Of a stretch of DNA of 64,000 bases, positions 8,985 through 17,631 are shown piece after piece. Location: contig SUYH01000013.1 in the NCBI GenBank assembly GCA_015060535.1, forward strand, positions 1 to 64,000, read 5' to 3'. The notes below the pieces were generated by a model that was not told where the DNA came from, did no database searches, and saw nothing but the letters and a program-made list of their open reading frames with translations. Positions within the stretch are counted from its first letter, which is position 1. Each line of letters begins with the position of its first letter. Source of the DNA: Prevotella sp. (GTDB taxonomy: Bacteria; Bacteroidota; Bacteroidia; Bacteroidales; Bacteroidaceae). A program made the translations under genes and the position numbers.

Positions 8985-10604
8985 ATGAAAACAATGAAAT
9001 ACAAATATATCCTGTCTGCTGCCCTCGTTGGTACAATGCTGGGCACGACATCGTGCACGGGCGACCTTGACACCGTGCCCATTGATAAGGATGACCTGGT
9101 TTCCGAGGTGGTATTCGGAAGCGATATCAGTGCCTACGAGGAGAGTCTGGCAAAGATTTATGCCGGACTGGTGATAGGTGGTAACAAAGGCGGTGACGAC
9201 GAGCAGGACGTGGTCGGTATCGATGGCGGTTCGCAGGCATCGTTCATCCGTGTGTTGTGGAACATGCAGGAGTTGGCTTCCGATATGGCTCATTGCTGTT
9301 GGAATGACCCTGGTATTCCCGACTTCAATCATATCTCTTGGGCGGCATCCTCGCCGTGGGTGAAAGGCTCCTACTATCGTCTGTTCTATCAGATTAACCT
9401 TTGCAATGCTTTCTTGCGTGAGGCCTCAGACGGAAAATTGTCTGATCGTGGCTGCTCTGAACAAGTGAAGGCAAAGGTGACGCAGTATCGTGCCGAGGCT
9501 CGTTTCATGCGTGCATTGATGTACCAGTATGCCCTTGACCTCTACCGTAACGTGCCGTTTGTTGATGAGAACAGCACCGTGGGCAGTGACCGTCCGCAGC
9601 AGATTCAGGCGGCAGACCTGTTCAAGTATATCGAGAGTGAAATGCTGGCCTGTGAAAGCGACCTCGCCAATCCTGTTGTGGGATGGAGCGACAGTTATGG
9701 TCACGTCAACAAGGCTTGTATGTGGGCTGCGCTCAGCCGTCTCTATCTGAATGCCGAGACCTACGTGGGCGAAAACCGTTACACCGACTGCATCACCTAC
9801 TCGAAGAAAGTGATTGGCGCAGGCTATCAGTTGGAAGAGAACTACGGCGATATGTTCAAGGCTGACAACGACCACTCGAAGGAGATGATTATGCCCTGCC
9901 GCTATGAGGGTGAGGAAACGATGACATGGGGAGGCATGACAGCCCTGCTGTGTTGGGGAAGTAGCGAGTTCCAGGAAGAGACCAACGCCAAGGGTGCCTG
10001 GCAGGGAGTTCGTGCCAAGTCATCACTCTACAACATCTTTACCCGTGAGAACGACATGGACAAGGACAGTCGTCGGCAGATGCTCCGTACCGATGCCACC
10101 ACGAACTTCGAGATTACCAACGAGGCTAATTTCGTGAACAATGGCATCCCCGTCACCAAGTTCTATAATGTCTATAAGGATGGTTCAAAACCTGCTTCCT
10201 CGGAGGCATGGACGGATTTCCCCTTGTTCCGCTTGGGTGAGATTTACCTGAACTTAGCCGAGGCTGTGCTTCGTGGTGGACAGGGTGCAACCAAGGCCGA
10301 GGCACTGGGCTACCTGAACGACCTGCGCAAGCGTGCCTATACCGACAAACTGGCTGCACCCGTCTCTGATAGCGACTTCAACCTGAACTTCATGCTTGAC
10401 GAGCGTGGACGCGAGATGTTCTATGAGGCACAGCGTCGTACCGACCTCGTGCGCTTCGGTAAGTACACAGGTGGTGACTACGTCTGGCCTTGGAAGGGTG
10501 GCGTGGCAGAAGGCAAGGCTGTAGATAGCTTCTATGCCGTCTATCCCATTCCTTCCGACGACATCGGATCTAACGAGAATCTTAGACAGAACGAAGGTTA
10601 TTAA
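8985..10604 (+). CDS. susD: SusD/RagB-family nutrient-binding lipoprotein
   Basis: Protein of 539 residues with a lipoprotein signal peptide ending TTSC (Cys24), so it is anchored at the outer membrane and probably surface exposed. It has the SusD helical layout: an N-terminal region, paired TPR-like helices (for example the segment around YRAEARFMRALMYQYALDLY), and the conserved C-terminal end with FYEAQRRTDLVRFGKYTGG before a final YPIP motif. It forms the lid of the SusC channel and hands over glycans. It lies 15 bp after SusC and 21 bp before the SusE-like gene, all in one operon. Confidence 0.95.
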   Translation: MKTMKYKYILSAALVGTMLGTTSCTGDLDTVPIDKDDLVSEVVFGSDISAYEESLAKIYAGLVIGGNKGGDDEQDVVGIDGGSQASFIRVLWNMQELASDMAHCCWNDPGIPDFNHISWAASSPWVKGSYYRLFYQINLCNAFLREASDGKLSDRGCSEQVKAKVTQYRAEARFMRALMYQYALDLYRNVPFVDENSTVGSDRPQQIQAADLFKYIESEMLACESDLANPVVGWSDSYGHVNKACMWAALSRLYLNAETYVGENRYTDCITYSKKVIGAGYQLEENYGDMFKADNDHSKEMIMPCRYEGEETMTWGGMTALLCWGSSEFQEETNAKGAWQGVRAKSSLYNIFTRENDMDKDSRRQMLRTDATTNFEITNEANFVNNGIPVTKFYNVYKDGSKPASSEAWTDFPLFRLGEIYLNLAEAVLRGGQGATKAEALGYLNDLRKRAYTDKLAAPVSDSDFNLNFMLDERGREMFYEAQRRTDLVRFGKYTGGDYVWPWKGGVAEGKAVDSFYAVYPIPSDDIGSNENLRQNEGY

Positions 10605-10625
10605 ACTTAAAATAACAAGAGAATT

Positions 10626-12215
10626 ATGAAATTCAAGAATATATTTTTCCTTTCGGCAGGAGTCCTCACACTTGCATCATGCGTTGAGGACACCACCGAG
10701 CCTGTGCTGGAGTTGCGTCAGGCTGCTACGCTGAATGCTGTCACGCCTGCCGACATTACCATCACAAAAGACAATAGTACGGCACAGTTCCCAGACATTA
10801 CATGGGAGAAGGCCAATTATGGCACAGGCGCAGTGGTCAACTATGCTGTTACGTTGACAAATAACAGTAATCAGAAGAGCGTAGTCATCGGTGAGACGGG
10901 CGACACCAAACTGTCGTTCACCAATGCCGAGATGAACACTATTCTGGCCAGCATCGGAGCATATCCTGGACAGGTCTATGACTTCACCGTGTCGCTGAAG
11001 TCAGCGGCTTTCGATATGTACCAGAACGAAGCCACGAATACAGTCACATTCAAGGCTACACCATACGATCCGAATGTGGATAACATCGACTGGCCGTTCG
11101 CTTACGTGGCTGTTGGCTATCCAAATTGGGACTATACGAAAGCCTATCTGATTGGTGACCCCGATGGGGATGGTGTGTATCAGGGTTGGGTGCAGTTTGA
11201 CAATGCAACGACATTTGCCATTCTTGACGGCAAGGACGTAACGAAAGTATTGGCACAAAGTCAGGTGACCGATGAAGGTAAGGGCTTCGTTGAGGTAACG
11301 CTGGAGGCTGACGGCAGTGTGAACCAGTCGTGGGCGTGCAATACGTGGGGTGTCATCGGTGATGCCACCTCGGGCGGTTGGAGCGACGACACGAAGATGG
11401 AATATGATGCCGACACCCGCCTCTGGACGGTCATCACGTCAATGACAGCCAATGAGTTCAAGTTCCGTGCCAACAGCGACTGGACCATCAACTACGGTGG
11501 CGACGGTGTGACAGAGAACGGACTGGCCCGCAACGGAGCCAACATCAAGGTGCCCAAGGAGAGTGCCTACATCATCACGCTCGACCTGACTACAGCGGGT
11601 AAATATACCTACGCGATGGAAGAGACGACTATTGAGCAGAGTAGTGCCTTTATGACATTACCTGGTAGCTATCAGGGCTGGGGACCTGAGGCTGACAATG
11701 TATATAAGGTGGTATCTGAGGCTCGCGACTTCAAGTACACGGGTGCCTATTATTTCGCTGAGGGAACTGAGTTCAAGTTCTATGACAGCGGCTCGTGGAT
11801 AGGTATCGTAGGCGACATCAGTTGGAATGATAGCCACACAAAGGGTGACTTCGTTATTGGCGATGGTGCGAATATTGTCATTACAGAAGGTGCCTTCTAT
11901 AAAATTACGGCTGATACGAAGAAGATGGTGGCCTCGCTGTCGAAGACAGGCTGGGAGGTTATCGGCGATGCAACGGCTGGTGGCTGGGATAAAGGTCAAG
12001 TGATGGACTACGACCCGGTGACGGATACATGGTCAACCGTGATTACCGTCAGCGACGGCGACATTAAGTTCCGATGGGATGCCTCGTGGACGATTAACCT
12101 CGGCGGCGACCTAAACGCATTGACGCAGGACGGTCCAAACATCCACGTTAGTGCCGGCACCTATAAGATTGTGCTCAATGCAAACAACAATACGGCAACA
12201 ATTACAGGCGTATGA
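10626..12215 (+). CDS. susE: SusE-like starch-binding outer-membrane lipoprotein
   Basis: Protein of 529 residues with lipobox Cys19 (LASC). An N-terminal SusE-type domain (about 25-150) is followed by beta-sandwich modules. Two of them are close copies: the segment starting [12 protein letters not shown] near residue 240 and [12 protein letters not shown] near residue 441, each followed by an aspartate-rich stretch and W(T/S)...FKFR...W/TIN.GGD. A third, more distant module starts near residue 340 ([12 protein letters not shown]). SusE/SusF proteins carry such modules to hold starch at the cell surface. The stop overlaps the amylase start by 4 bp, so translation is probably coupled. The exact ligand is inferred from the amylase neighbour. 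Confidence 0.85.
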   Translation: MKFKNIFFLSAGVLTLASCVEDTTEPVLELRQAATLNAVTPADITITKDNSTAQFPDITWEKANYGTGAVVNYAVTLTNNSNQKSVVIGETGDTKLSFTNAEMNTILASIGAYPGQVYDFTVSLKSAAFDMYQNEATNTVTFKATPYDPNVDNIDWPFAYVAVGYPNWDYTKAYLIGDPDGDGVYQGWVQFDNATTFAILDGKDVTKVLAQSQVTDEGKGFVEVTLEADGSVNQSWACNTWGVIGDATSGGWSDDTKMEYDADTRLWTVITSMTANEFKFRANSDWTINYGGDGVTENGLARNGANIKVPKESAYIITLDLTTAGKYTYAMEETTIEQSSAFMTLPGSYQGWGPEADNVYKVVSEARDFKYTGAYYFAEGTEFKFYDSGSWIGIVGDISWNDSHTKGDFVIGDGANIVITEGAFYKITADTKKMVASLSKTGWEVIGDATAGGWDKGQVMDYDPVTDTWSTVITVSDGDIKFRWDASWTINLGGDLNALTQDGPNIHVSAGTYKIVLNANNNTATITGV

Positions 12216-13822
12216 AAAGTTTTAGATTCTATATTTTAAGTATTGTAGTTTTCGCAGGTTGCTCATCCGTGAAGGAAGAGCAGCCTGCTCTGCTTGACGA
12301 TGTAATGATGCAGGCGTTCTATTGGGATGTGCCTGTGGATGAACAGGCCAAAGACGGCTCGTGGTGGAATCATCTGTGCGAGATAGCTCCTGAACTGAAG
12401 GCCGCTGGCATCAGCAGTCTATGGACGCCCATCCCCGCCAAAGGCAATTGGGGTATCATGGATAGCGGCTACGGCATCTACGACCATTACGACCTGGGCA
12501 ATTACGACCAGAAGGGTACGGTGGAAACGCGCTATGGCAGTCGTACAGAGTTGGAGCAGATGATTACCTCCATGCATGAGGTGGGTATCAACGTCTATTC
12601 CGACGTGGTGCTGAATCACCTCTATGGGGGCGACGAGAACCTGGAGGCCAATCCCGTCGTCACGGCATATGTCAAGGCGGGTAGGGGCGAGCCTTACCCG
12701 GAGAGCGACATCCGTTGGCAGAACGACACTGCCTATACCCGCACACACCTTTTCTTCCCCAAGCACACGGGCGAGGGAGAGCCGAACTACGAATGGCACT
12801 ACGGGCACTTCCATCCGTCGTCAGCCAACGACTCATTGACCGACTTCACCGACGATGTGCTGCGCCCCAGGACCAAGTTCTTCGGCAATGACCTTGATAC
12901 CTACAACGAGGAGGTGCAGCAGCGGCTCTGCGACTGGGGGAAATGGCTGAAGGCGATTGTCGGCTTCGACGGTTTCCGTCTCGACTTCGTGCGCGGCTTG
13001 CAGCCGGAGTTCGTCAGCCGTTGGGTGAAGGGTCTGCCCTTGCACGACGGCAAGCAGCCGTTCATCGTCAGCGAGTATTGGGCTACCGATGGGCGGTATA
13101 TCAAGGAGTGGGTGGACGGCGTGGCCAAGGGTGGCGCCGACGTTCATGCCTTCGACTTCCCCTTGAAGTTTATGCTGACCGATATGTGCAACAAGTCGGG
13201 CGACGAGTTCAATATGTCGCAATTGGCACATGCGGGGATGATACGTGGGACTTGGAGCCTGCCTGCCGGAAACGTCGTGACTTTCGTTGACAACCACGAC
13301 ACGGGCAAGGAGCACGACAAATGGCTCGTCCGGGATTTCGCCATGGCCTATGCCTATATCCTCACCCACGAGGGAACGCCCTGCGTGTTCTATCCCCACT
13401 TCTATGCCGTTGCCCAGCACGACGTGGACGACAAGTCGTTCGAAGTCACGGCACCAGCCGACCTGCAGCTAGCCATCCGCCAACTCATCGACATCCGCCG
13501 CCAGTACCTCGGAGGCACGCTGACTGTCCTGACCGAGACGGGCCAACCAGAGCCAGCCGACATCACCCGCCACGTCTATGTCGCCCGCCGACAGGGAAAC
13601 GGCACGAAGGACGGCGCCATCATCATGCTGAACAACCACGATACCGATACGCTCTCCGTCACCCTTACTGTTAATGCCGACGGCTTCACCGACTGGTCCA
13701 GCCAGACCCTCGTCAACCTACTTGATCCCAAACAGACCGCTATAGTATCATCGGATGGTCGCGCCACCCTCTCAGCTCCCAATCGCGGCTATAGCATTTG
13801 GGTGCTTCAAACAGAGTTATAA
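12212..13822 (+). CDS. Cell-surface GH13 alpha-amylase lipoprotein
   Basis: Protein of 536 residues. The signal peptide ends FAGC (Cys17), so it is a lipoprotein. The catalytic (beta/alpha)8 barrel starts at MMQAFYWD, and the expected GH13 residues are present: nucleophile Asp258 in GFRLDF-type motif GFDGFRLDF, acid/base Glu288 in VSEYW, and Asp363 in VDNHD. The conserved DVVLNH motif is also present. The closest architecture is the bacterial liquefying alpha-amylase type (B. licheniformis-like) rather than the longer SusG. It should cut surface-bound starch into oligosaccharides for the SusC/D pair. It is the last gene of the operon and its ATG overlaps the SusE-like stop codon. Confidence 0.93.
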   Translation: MKSFRFYILSIVVFAGCSSVKEEQPALLDDVMMQAFYWDVPVDEQAKDGSWWNHLCEIAPELKAAGISSLWTPIPAKGNWGIMDSGYGIYDHYDLGNYDQKGTVETRYGSRTELEQMITSMHEVGINVYSDVVLNHLYGGDENLEANPVVTAYVKAGRGEPYPESDIRWQNDTAYTRTHLFFPKHTGEGEPNYEWHYGHFHPSSANDSLTDFTDDVLRPRTKFFGNDLDTYNEEVQQRLCDWGKWLKAIVGFDGFRLDFVRGLQPEFVSRWVKGLPLHDGKQPFIVSEYWATDGRYIKEWVDGVAKGGADVHAFDFPLKFMLTDMCNKSGDEFNMSQLAHAGMIRGTWSLPAGNVVTFVDNHDTGKEHDKWLVRDFAMAYAYILTHEGTPCVFYPHFYAVAQHDVDDKSFEVTAPADLQLAIRQLIDIRRQYLGGTLTVLTETGQPEPADITRHVYVARRQGNGTKDGAIIMLNNHDTDTLSVTLTVNADGFTDWSSQTLVNLLDPKQTAIVSSDGRATLSAPNRGYSIWVLQTEL

Positions 13823-13838
13823 GTTTAAATAAAGAAAT

Positions 13839-13952
13839 ATGAAAAAGAAACCCATTATCACCGCATTCCCGACGTTCTTGCGTCCTATCGGTGGCAAGCG
13901 CTTCGCGATTACCGTCGCCTACCCGTCGCCTTTCTGCTTGCGCTCGCATTAA
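13839..13952 (+). other. Short open frame, 37 codons, probably not a gene
   Basis: An ATG 17 bp after the amylase stop opens a 37-codon frame rich in Lys, Pro and Arg that ends in LRSH. It has no recognisable domain. It could be a peptide or the remnant of a repeat element at the edge of the accessory island. Confidence 0.15.
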
Positions 13953-13995
13953 GTTACTGAAATGAAACATCTGACACCATATCGCCAAAACGAAA

Positions 13996-14027
13996 CATCC
14001 CTCTCGCCGGTGAGGGGGAGAGGGATG
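13996..14027. repeat. REP-like palindrome with 10-bp arms
   Basis: CATCCCTCTC (13996-14005) and GAGAGGGATG (14018-14027) form perfect arms around a G-rich centre. The core CCCTCTC...GAGGGG resembles common interspersed bacterial palindromes and a second, related copy inside the HU-like gene at 19191-19212. It sits between the amylase and the toxin gene, 22 bp from the toxin stop, and could serve as a terminator hairpin for either. Confidence 0.5.
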
Positions 14028-14048
14028 GTGTATGGGAGTGGAATAACA

Positions 14049-14390
14049 TTATCCGTTGATAAGCGATATGAGCCACTTAATATATTTATCCGTCACACAG
14101 GAGATTTCACCCTTATCATAAATCGTAAGCAATGTTATCTCTATAGAGTCATCTTCGTGCTGATTTACATTGAATGTAATAACACGAGCGCCCCCGCTCT
14201 TTCCTTTTCCCTTCGATGCAATGGCCATCCGGACCTTACGGGTGCCACTACCCAAATCAGATCCTTGAAAAGGGTTTTCATGCAGTTCTTTCTTGAACGT
14301 ATCATAATCGCTTACCAGCGACGGATATTTCTTGGCCAGTCGCTTAAACTGGCGCATGAACTCTTCAGAGGGGATAAACTTCACCTTCAT
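14049..14390 (-). CDS. RelE/ParE-type toxin of a type II toxin-antitoxin system
   Basis: Protein of 113 residues, starting MKVKFIPSEEFMRQFKRLAKKYPSL and rich in Lys/Arg, with a central beta-sheet region (RKVRMAIASKGKGKSGGARVITF, about 50-75) and ending IKWLISLING. This is the layout of RelE-like ribosome-dependent mRNA nucleases. Its ATG overlaps the upstream antitoxin stop by 4 bp, the classic antitoxin-first order. A decayed copy of its last 25 or so codons occurs at 59767-59850. Assignment to the RelE/ParE superfamily is good; whether it cuts RNA or targets gyrase cannot be told from sequence alone. Confidence 0.8.
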   Translation of the reverse strand: MKVKFIPSEEFMRQFKRLAKKYPSLVSDYDTFKKELHENPFQGSDLGSGTRKVRMAIASKGKGKSGGARVITFNVNQHEDDSIEITLLTIYDKGEISCVTDKYIKWLISLING

Positions 14391-14650
14391 GCTATACCCT
14401 CTGCTTTAAGTTCAGCCATAAACTCCTCGTCGGTCATCATCTTGTGCTCACCCCGTCTGGCACGCTTCACCTCGTCGAAAGCCCGCGTCAACGACTCTTT
14501 GACGTATGCCTCCTGGCGACGTTTTTCGGCCACCTTCTCTGCGTTACCCTTGAATACTTTGACCGATGCCACACCGCGAAGCAACTCAATGGCCTTGCGC
14601 ACGTGCTGCGTTGTCGCGTCCTCGTTCAATGTTACTAATATCTGCGTCAT
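14387..14650 (-). CDS. Antitoxin partner of the RelE-type toxin
   Basis: Protein of 87 residues, largely helical and charged. It starts MTQILVTLNEDATTQHVRKA and ends MTDEEFMAELKAEGIA; the DEEF...L.AEGI tail is typical of antitoxins that wrap their C-terminus around a RelE-like toxin. It is translated first and overlaps the toxin by 4 bp. It would neutralise the toxin and repress the shared promoter. No ribbon-helix-helix motif is certain, so the role rests mainly on gene order and size. Confidence 0.75.
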   Translation of the reverse strand: MTQILVTLNEDATTQHVRKAIELLRGVASVKVFKGNAEKVAEKRRQEAYVKESLTRAFDEVKRARRGEHKMMTDEEFMAELKAEGIA

Positions 14651-14676
14651 AATCGTAATCTTTTTGTTCTCGGGGG

Positions 14677-14707
14677 CAAAGATACAAAGAAAAATCGAAT
14701 AATCAAA
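14677..14707 (-). promoter_or_regulatory. Promoter of the toxin-antitoxin operon
   Basis: On the minus strand TTTG (14704-14707) and TATCTTTG (14677-14684) form a -33/-7 pair with a 19-bp spacer, 27 bp upstream of the antitoxin start. Confidence 0.65.
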
Positions 14708-14880
14708 GAATCCGCATAAAATAACATGAAGTTGAACGTTTTCGTTAAGCCAAATGAGCAGAGTGGAGCTTGCTCAGGCTCTGCCATGGCGAGAAAACGA
14801 AGGATGAAGTCCAACCCTTTAATCTCAAAAAAGCAATGAGTCCGTAAGATAATCATCAAAAAGTATCGGAATGTGCAGAA
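14708..14880. other. Intergenic stretch without a supported gene
   Basis: Between the toxin-antitoxin promoter and the next promoter there is no credible gene. On the minus strand a 70-codon frame (14647-14859) crosses the promoter and is probably not translated. A small GAGC/GCTC hairpin lies near 14757-14775. Confidence 0.4.
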
Positions 14881-14887
14881 TTAATTG

Positions 14888-14895
14888 TATTTTTG
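14888..14895 (+). promoter_or_regulatory. -7 element for structured leader and unknown gene
   Basis: TATTTTTG at 14888-14895 matches TAnnTTTG. A transcript starting near 14902 would carry a leader of about 275 nt before the next ATG (15177), which holds the nested hairpin described separately. Confidence 0.5.
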
Positions 14896-14927
14896 CACCC
14901 GATTACATATAAAACGACATAGCAACC

Positions 14928-15076
14928 GCAGCTTTTGTAAGTCTCTCGAACTGCAACTCTGAAGACATATACTAAGCAAGTTGGCTGCCGGCTCACGTAT
15001 ACGGCAACGGATACGTGGGCATTGGTAGTTATAGCATTAGTATATGGGTTGTTGCAGACCCGAGAGATTTTGCTGT
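14928..15076 (+). ncRNA. Candidate structured RNA: long nested hairpin in a leader
   Basis: Five nested helices are visible in order from the outside: 14928-14932 with 15072-15076 (GCAGC/GCTGT, one G.T pair); 14939-14948 with 15061-15070 (10 pairs, one G.T); 14951-14957 with 15051-15057 (7 perfect pairs); 14966-14975 with 15037-15046 (10 perfect pairs); and 14992-15000 with 15011-15019 (9 pairs, one G.T). This is far more pairing than expected by chance and forms one long rod. It lies inside the leader of the gene at 15177. It may be a regulatory leader, a processed small RNA, or the partner of that protein. No known RNA family is recognised. Confidence 0.55.
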
Positions 15077-15176
15077 TATTAGCTGTCCAATTCACCCACG
15101 TTCCTCCGTTGTTTCTTTCTCGCCTCACGGCCTATTATATGTGTTTATTATCAATAATTAAAACGGAAACGAAAAT

Positions 15177-15725
15177 ATGGAATTCAACGACGACGAAATA
15201 GTCGCATTACTAAACCGTCTGCTTGAGAAGCTGCACCAGGCAGACAGTAACAACCAAGGCAGCAAAATAGAAGTAGTGTATGTTGCCTCTGGCGGACAGC
15301 ATGTTGATCATGTGGACAACCAGAACTTCTATGGTGACAAGTGGACGGAGCGGCAAAAGGACAAGAAGGAAGCCAAGCATAACAAGGCAGCCTCTGGAGT
15401 CCCTTTCGATGGCAACACACCGCTATCTGCCCTGTTTCGCGAGAACCACCATGACAAGTTAAAGGCAGTCATTGAGTCGTGGCGACCGTATCTGCTCAAC
15501 GACGAGAAAGAGAGGGAGGCGCTTGCGCTGACTTCATTCGCATTTGACATGGAAAAGATTCGTCCCATTAGCATCTACATGGACTTGGCGCACCTTGTCA
15601 ATCACGATGCGCTACGCTTACCCATGTCTGTACTTGCTGCATATATGTTCCAGCATTCCAATATGAGCCAAAGTCAAAATGCGCTTTACGTCCAATTGAA
15701 ACGTTACAGGAAAATGAGTGAGTAA
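15177..15725 (+). CDS. Unknown 182-residue protein with structured leader
   Basis: I do not recognise a named family. The protein begins with an acidic/leucine helix (about 1-25), then has the strand-like segment IEVVYVASGGQHVDHVDNQ (about 34-52), which resembles the 'IYVAPGAQHVDH' segment that I recall from Bacteroidota accessory proteins of unknown function, then a Lys-rich linker (about 57-72) and a helical C-terminal half ending in YVQLKRYRKMSE. There is no signal peptide or membrane helix, so it is probably cytosolic. It follows a long structured leader and precedes the VapE-type helicase by 105 bp, with a separate promoter in between. A role in the same element as VapE is an inference. 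Confidence 0.65.
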   Translation: MEFNDDEIVALLNRLLEKLHQADSNNQGSKIEVVYVASGGQHVDHVDNQNFYGDKWTERQKDKKEAKHNKAASGVPFDGNTPLSALFRENHHDKLKAVIESWRPYLLNDEKEREALALTSFAFDMEKIRPISIYMDLAHLVNHDALRLPMSVLAAYMFQHSNMSQSQNALYVQLKRYRKMSE

Positions 15726-15802
15726 GCAGTTACCCGAAAATTCTGTTACCAAGTAGGTACCCAGTAATTGCATAATAGGTTGGCGGAGTGTTTCTTTCTT
15801 CG

Positions 15803-15810
15803 TATCTTTG
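15803..15810 (+). promoter_or_regulatory. -7 element before vapE-type gene
   Basis: TATCTTTG at 15803-15810 lies 20 bp before ATG 15831, giving a leader of about 13 nt. No TTTG -33 box is seen at standard spacing. Confidence 0.5.
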
Positions 15811-15830
15811 CCCCCAAAACCTAATATGCT

Positions 15831-17129
15831 ATGGACGAAAAGAAACCAAGAAAAAAGAAAGCACCTGCCGACAAGGAGCATAAGACGCCGTGGCAGGAGC
15901 GGTATGCCAGTGTTGTGGAGATGGAACGGTTCATCGACGACCGCTTGGCGCTGCGCTACAACGTGGTGACCCACCGCACGGAGTATCACAAGTGGAGCGC
16001 CGAGAAGGGGGTGACACATCCCTGGCAACCTGTCAACGACCGGCTGGAGAACTCGCTGTATCGCGAGATGCTGGAGACGACAGGCAAGGAGGTGCGGTTC
16101 GACAAGATGTGTCGGCTGATCGAGAGCGACCATGCCCCCGACTACCACCCGTTCCGTGACTACCTGGAGCATCTGCCTCCGTGGGACGGCGAGAGTGATG
16201 CCATACTAGGTCTCTCGGTGACGGTGCATGTGAAGGGCGATGCGGAAGAACAGCTGACCTTCAGCCGATACCTGAAGAAATGGCTGGTGGGTATGGTGGC
16301 GGGTTGGCTCGACGCTGAGGTGGTGAACCACCTCATCCTAATTTTCGTAGGCCAGCAGGGCATCTATAAGACGACGTGGTTTAACTATCTGCTGCCTCCC
16401 GAGCTGCGTCAGTATTTCTACACGCGTACCAATGCCCAGCGGCTGTCGAAGGACGACTTGCTGGCCCTGTCGCAGTACGGTCTGGTGTGCTGTGAGGAGC
16501 TGGACACGATGACACCGCGCGAGCTGAACCAGCTCAAAGGTGCCGTCACCATGACGAGCATCAACGAGCGTGCCGCCTATGCGCGCCATGCGGAGAACCG
16601 TAAGCATATTGCCACCTTCTGCGGGACGGGCAACAATATCCAGTTTCTCAGCGACCCGTCGGGCAACCGCCGCTGGATGCCCTTCGAGGTGGAGTGGATC
16701 ACGTCGCCGCGTGAGATACCTTTCGACTACGCAGCCATCTATGCGCAGGCCTACGGGCTCTACAAGCGCGGCTTCCAGTACTGGCTGTCGGAGAGTGACG
16801 AGGAGTGGCAGCGCCAGCATAACGAGCAGTTTGAGGCTCCGAACCTGGAGCAGGAGCTGGTCGAGGTGTTCTTCTATCCGCCTGCTGATCCCACGCAGGG
16901 CGAGTTCATGCCCGTCAGCCGTGCCTTACAGGTCATCGGTGGCTACGTGACGGTCAAGCTGTCGGCATCGGTCTTAGGCTCTGCCTTCACGAAGCAGGGC
17001 TTTCAGTCGATGCGCACGAAGCACTCGCGTGGATACATCGTGATACAGCGGTCTGGCGACGAGATTAAGTCGCGCCTGCAGATGCTGGCAGGGCAGTTTC
17101 CGACAGAGCTGGTGACAGGTGACGGGTGA
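15831..17129 (+). CDS. VapE-type (virulence-associated E) phage/satellite helicase
   Basis: Protein of 432 residues with a Lys-rich N-terminus. Walker A is GQQGIYKTTW (from Gly174), a Walker B-like LVCCEELD follows near residue 220, and the family hallmark DPSGNRRWMPFE lies near 278-289. VapE proteins are P4-type AAA/SF3 helicases of phages, satellites and integrated elements that unwind DNA for replication. Many Bacteroidota forms carry an extra N-terminal primase-type region (total about 700 residues); this one lacks it. It is followed by DUF4248, HU-like and amidase genes, a recurring Bacteroidota accessory module. No integrase is present nearby. Confidence 0.85.
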   Translation: MDEKKPRKKKAPADKEHKTPWQERYASVVEMERFIDDRLALRYNVVTHRTEYHKWSAEKGVTHPWQPVNDRLENSLYREMLETTGKEVRFDKMCRLIESDHAPDYHPFRDYLEHLPPWDGESDAILGLSVTVHVKGDAEEQLTFSRYLKKWLVGMVAGWLDAEVVNHLILIFVGQQGIYKTTWFNYLLPPELRQYFYTRTNAQRLSKDDLLALSQYGLVCCEELDTMTPRELNQLKGAVTMTSINERAAYARHAENRKHIATFCGTGNNIQFLSDPSGNRRWMPFEVEWITSPREIPFDYAAIYAQAYGLYKRGFQYWLSESDEEWQRQHNEQFEAPNLEQELVEVFFYPPADPTQGEFMPVSRALQVIGGYVTVKLSASVLGSAFTKQGFQSMRTKHSRGYIVIQRSGDEIKSRLQMLAGQFPTELVTGDG

Positions 17130-17222
17130 CGGCAGCAGAGAGGGAAGCCTCGTGCGTACTGCGCGCATGCGGTACGCAATAGAATTCCATTTTTCTACTA
17201 TTTTGCTGTCACCCTGTCACCA
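17111..17222. repeat. Nested inverted repeats between vapE and DUF4248 genes
   Basis: An outer GGTGACAG/CTGTCACC-type repeat (17111-17130, overlapping the vapE 3' end, with about 17203-17222) encloses an inner GCGTAC (17154-17159) / GTACGC (17170-17175) hairpin. The same two-level arrangement, with different outer sequence, occurs in the scar copy at 59895-60009. Functions to consider are a terminator-like structure, a replication origin for the helicase, or a recombination site. Confidence 0.5.
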
Positions 17223-17298
17223 AAGGAGAGTTTAGAGTTCTTTGACCTAAAGGTACAAAGCGACCTTTGGTCGAGCGTAGAGATTAGAGAAAATAATT

Positions 17299-17514
17299 AT
17301 GTTAGAAGTAAAAGACTATTCGAAACAGGAGCTTGCTGATTTGCTTTACCCCCACACCAGGAATCCTCAGTCTCGGCTGAAACAGATCTGGCGGGAGGTG
17401 ACAGGGTGTCCTGACCTGGTGCAGGTGCTCAACAGTCTCCACTGGAATCCCCACAGCCATAGGTACACCCGCCGCCAAGTAGCCGCCATCAAAGAAATGC
17501 TGTGCCTGGACTGA
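17299..17514 (+). CDS. DUF4248 domain protein
   Basis: Protein of 71 residues, starting MLEVKDYSKQELADLLYP, basic, with a probable helix-turn-helix-like fold (KQELADLLYP... then TRRQVAAIKEMLCLD). DUF4248 proteins are small Bacteroidota proteins found beside VapE-type genes; their function is unknown, and DNA binding is a guess from charge and predicted fold. The start codon follows AAATAATT, an A-rich initiation region. The first 28 or so codons are duplicated at 60046 in the scar, after which that copy is broken. Confidence 0.75.
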   Translation: MLEVKDYSKQELADLLYPHTRNPQSRLKQIWREVTGCPDLVQVLNSLHWNPHSHRYTRRQVAAIKEMLCLD

Positions 17515-17576
17515 TGTTTTTTTCAGGAGATAGCACTTTTTTTCGGGAAAAGTGCTATCTTTGTCATCGGAATAAC

Positions 17577-17620
17577 GAGATGTCGAAATATCGAAATATC
17601 GAGATATCGAAATTAATAAA
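17577..17620. repeat. 8-bp tandem repeat, upstream flank (TCGARATA)
   Basis: About four units of TCGAAATA/TCGAGATA lie directly before the four-helix gene. The same 8-bp unit recurs in 18376-18428 directly after it, so the gene is bracketed by related arrays. Confidence 0.6.
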
Positions 17621-17631
17621 AAAACAACAAC

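Noticed and set aside
13962..14702. 246-codon plus-strand open frame
   Set aside because: It runs antisense across the well-supported toxin and antitoxin genes and lacks any recognisable protein feature.
14928..15076. Retron ncRNA
   Set aside because: The RNA is large and rod-like, but no reverse transcriptase gene is adjacent, so a retron is not supported.
17577..17620. CRISPR or iteron origin
   Set aside because: The 8-bp units are tandem without spacers and are repeated on the other side of the gene; there is no replication initiator next to them.
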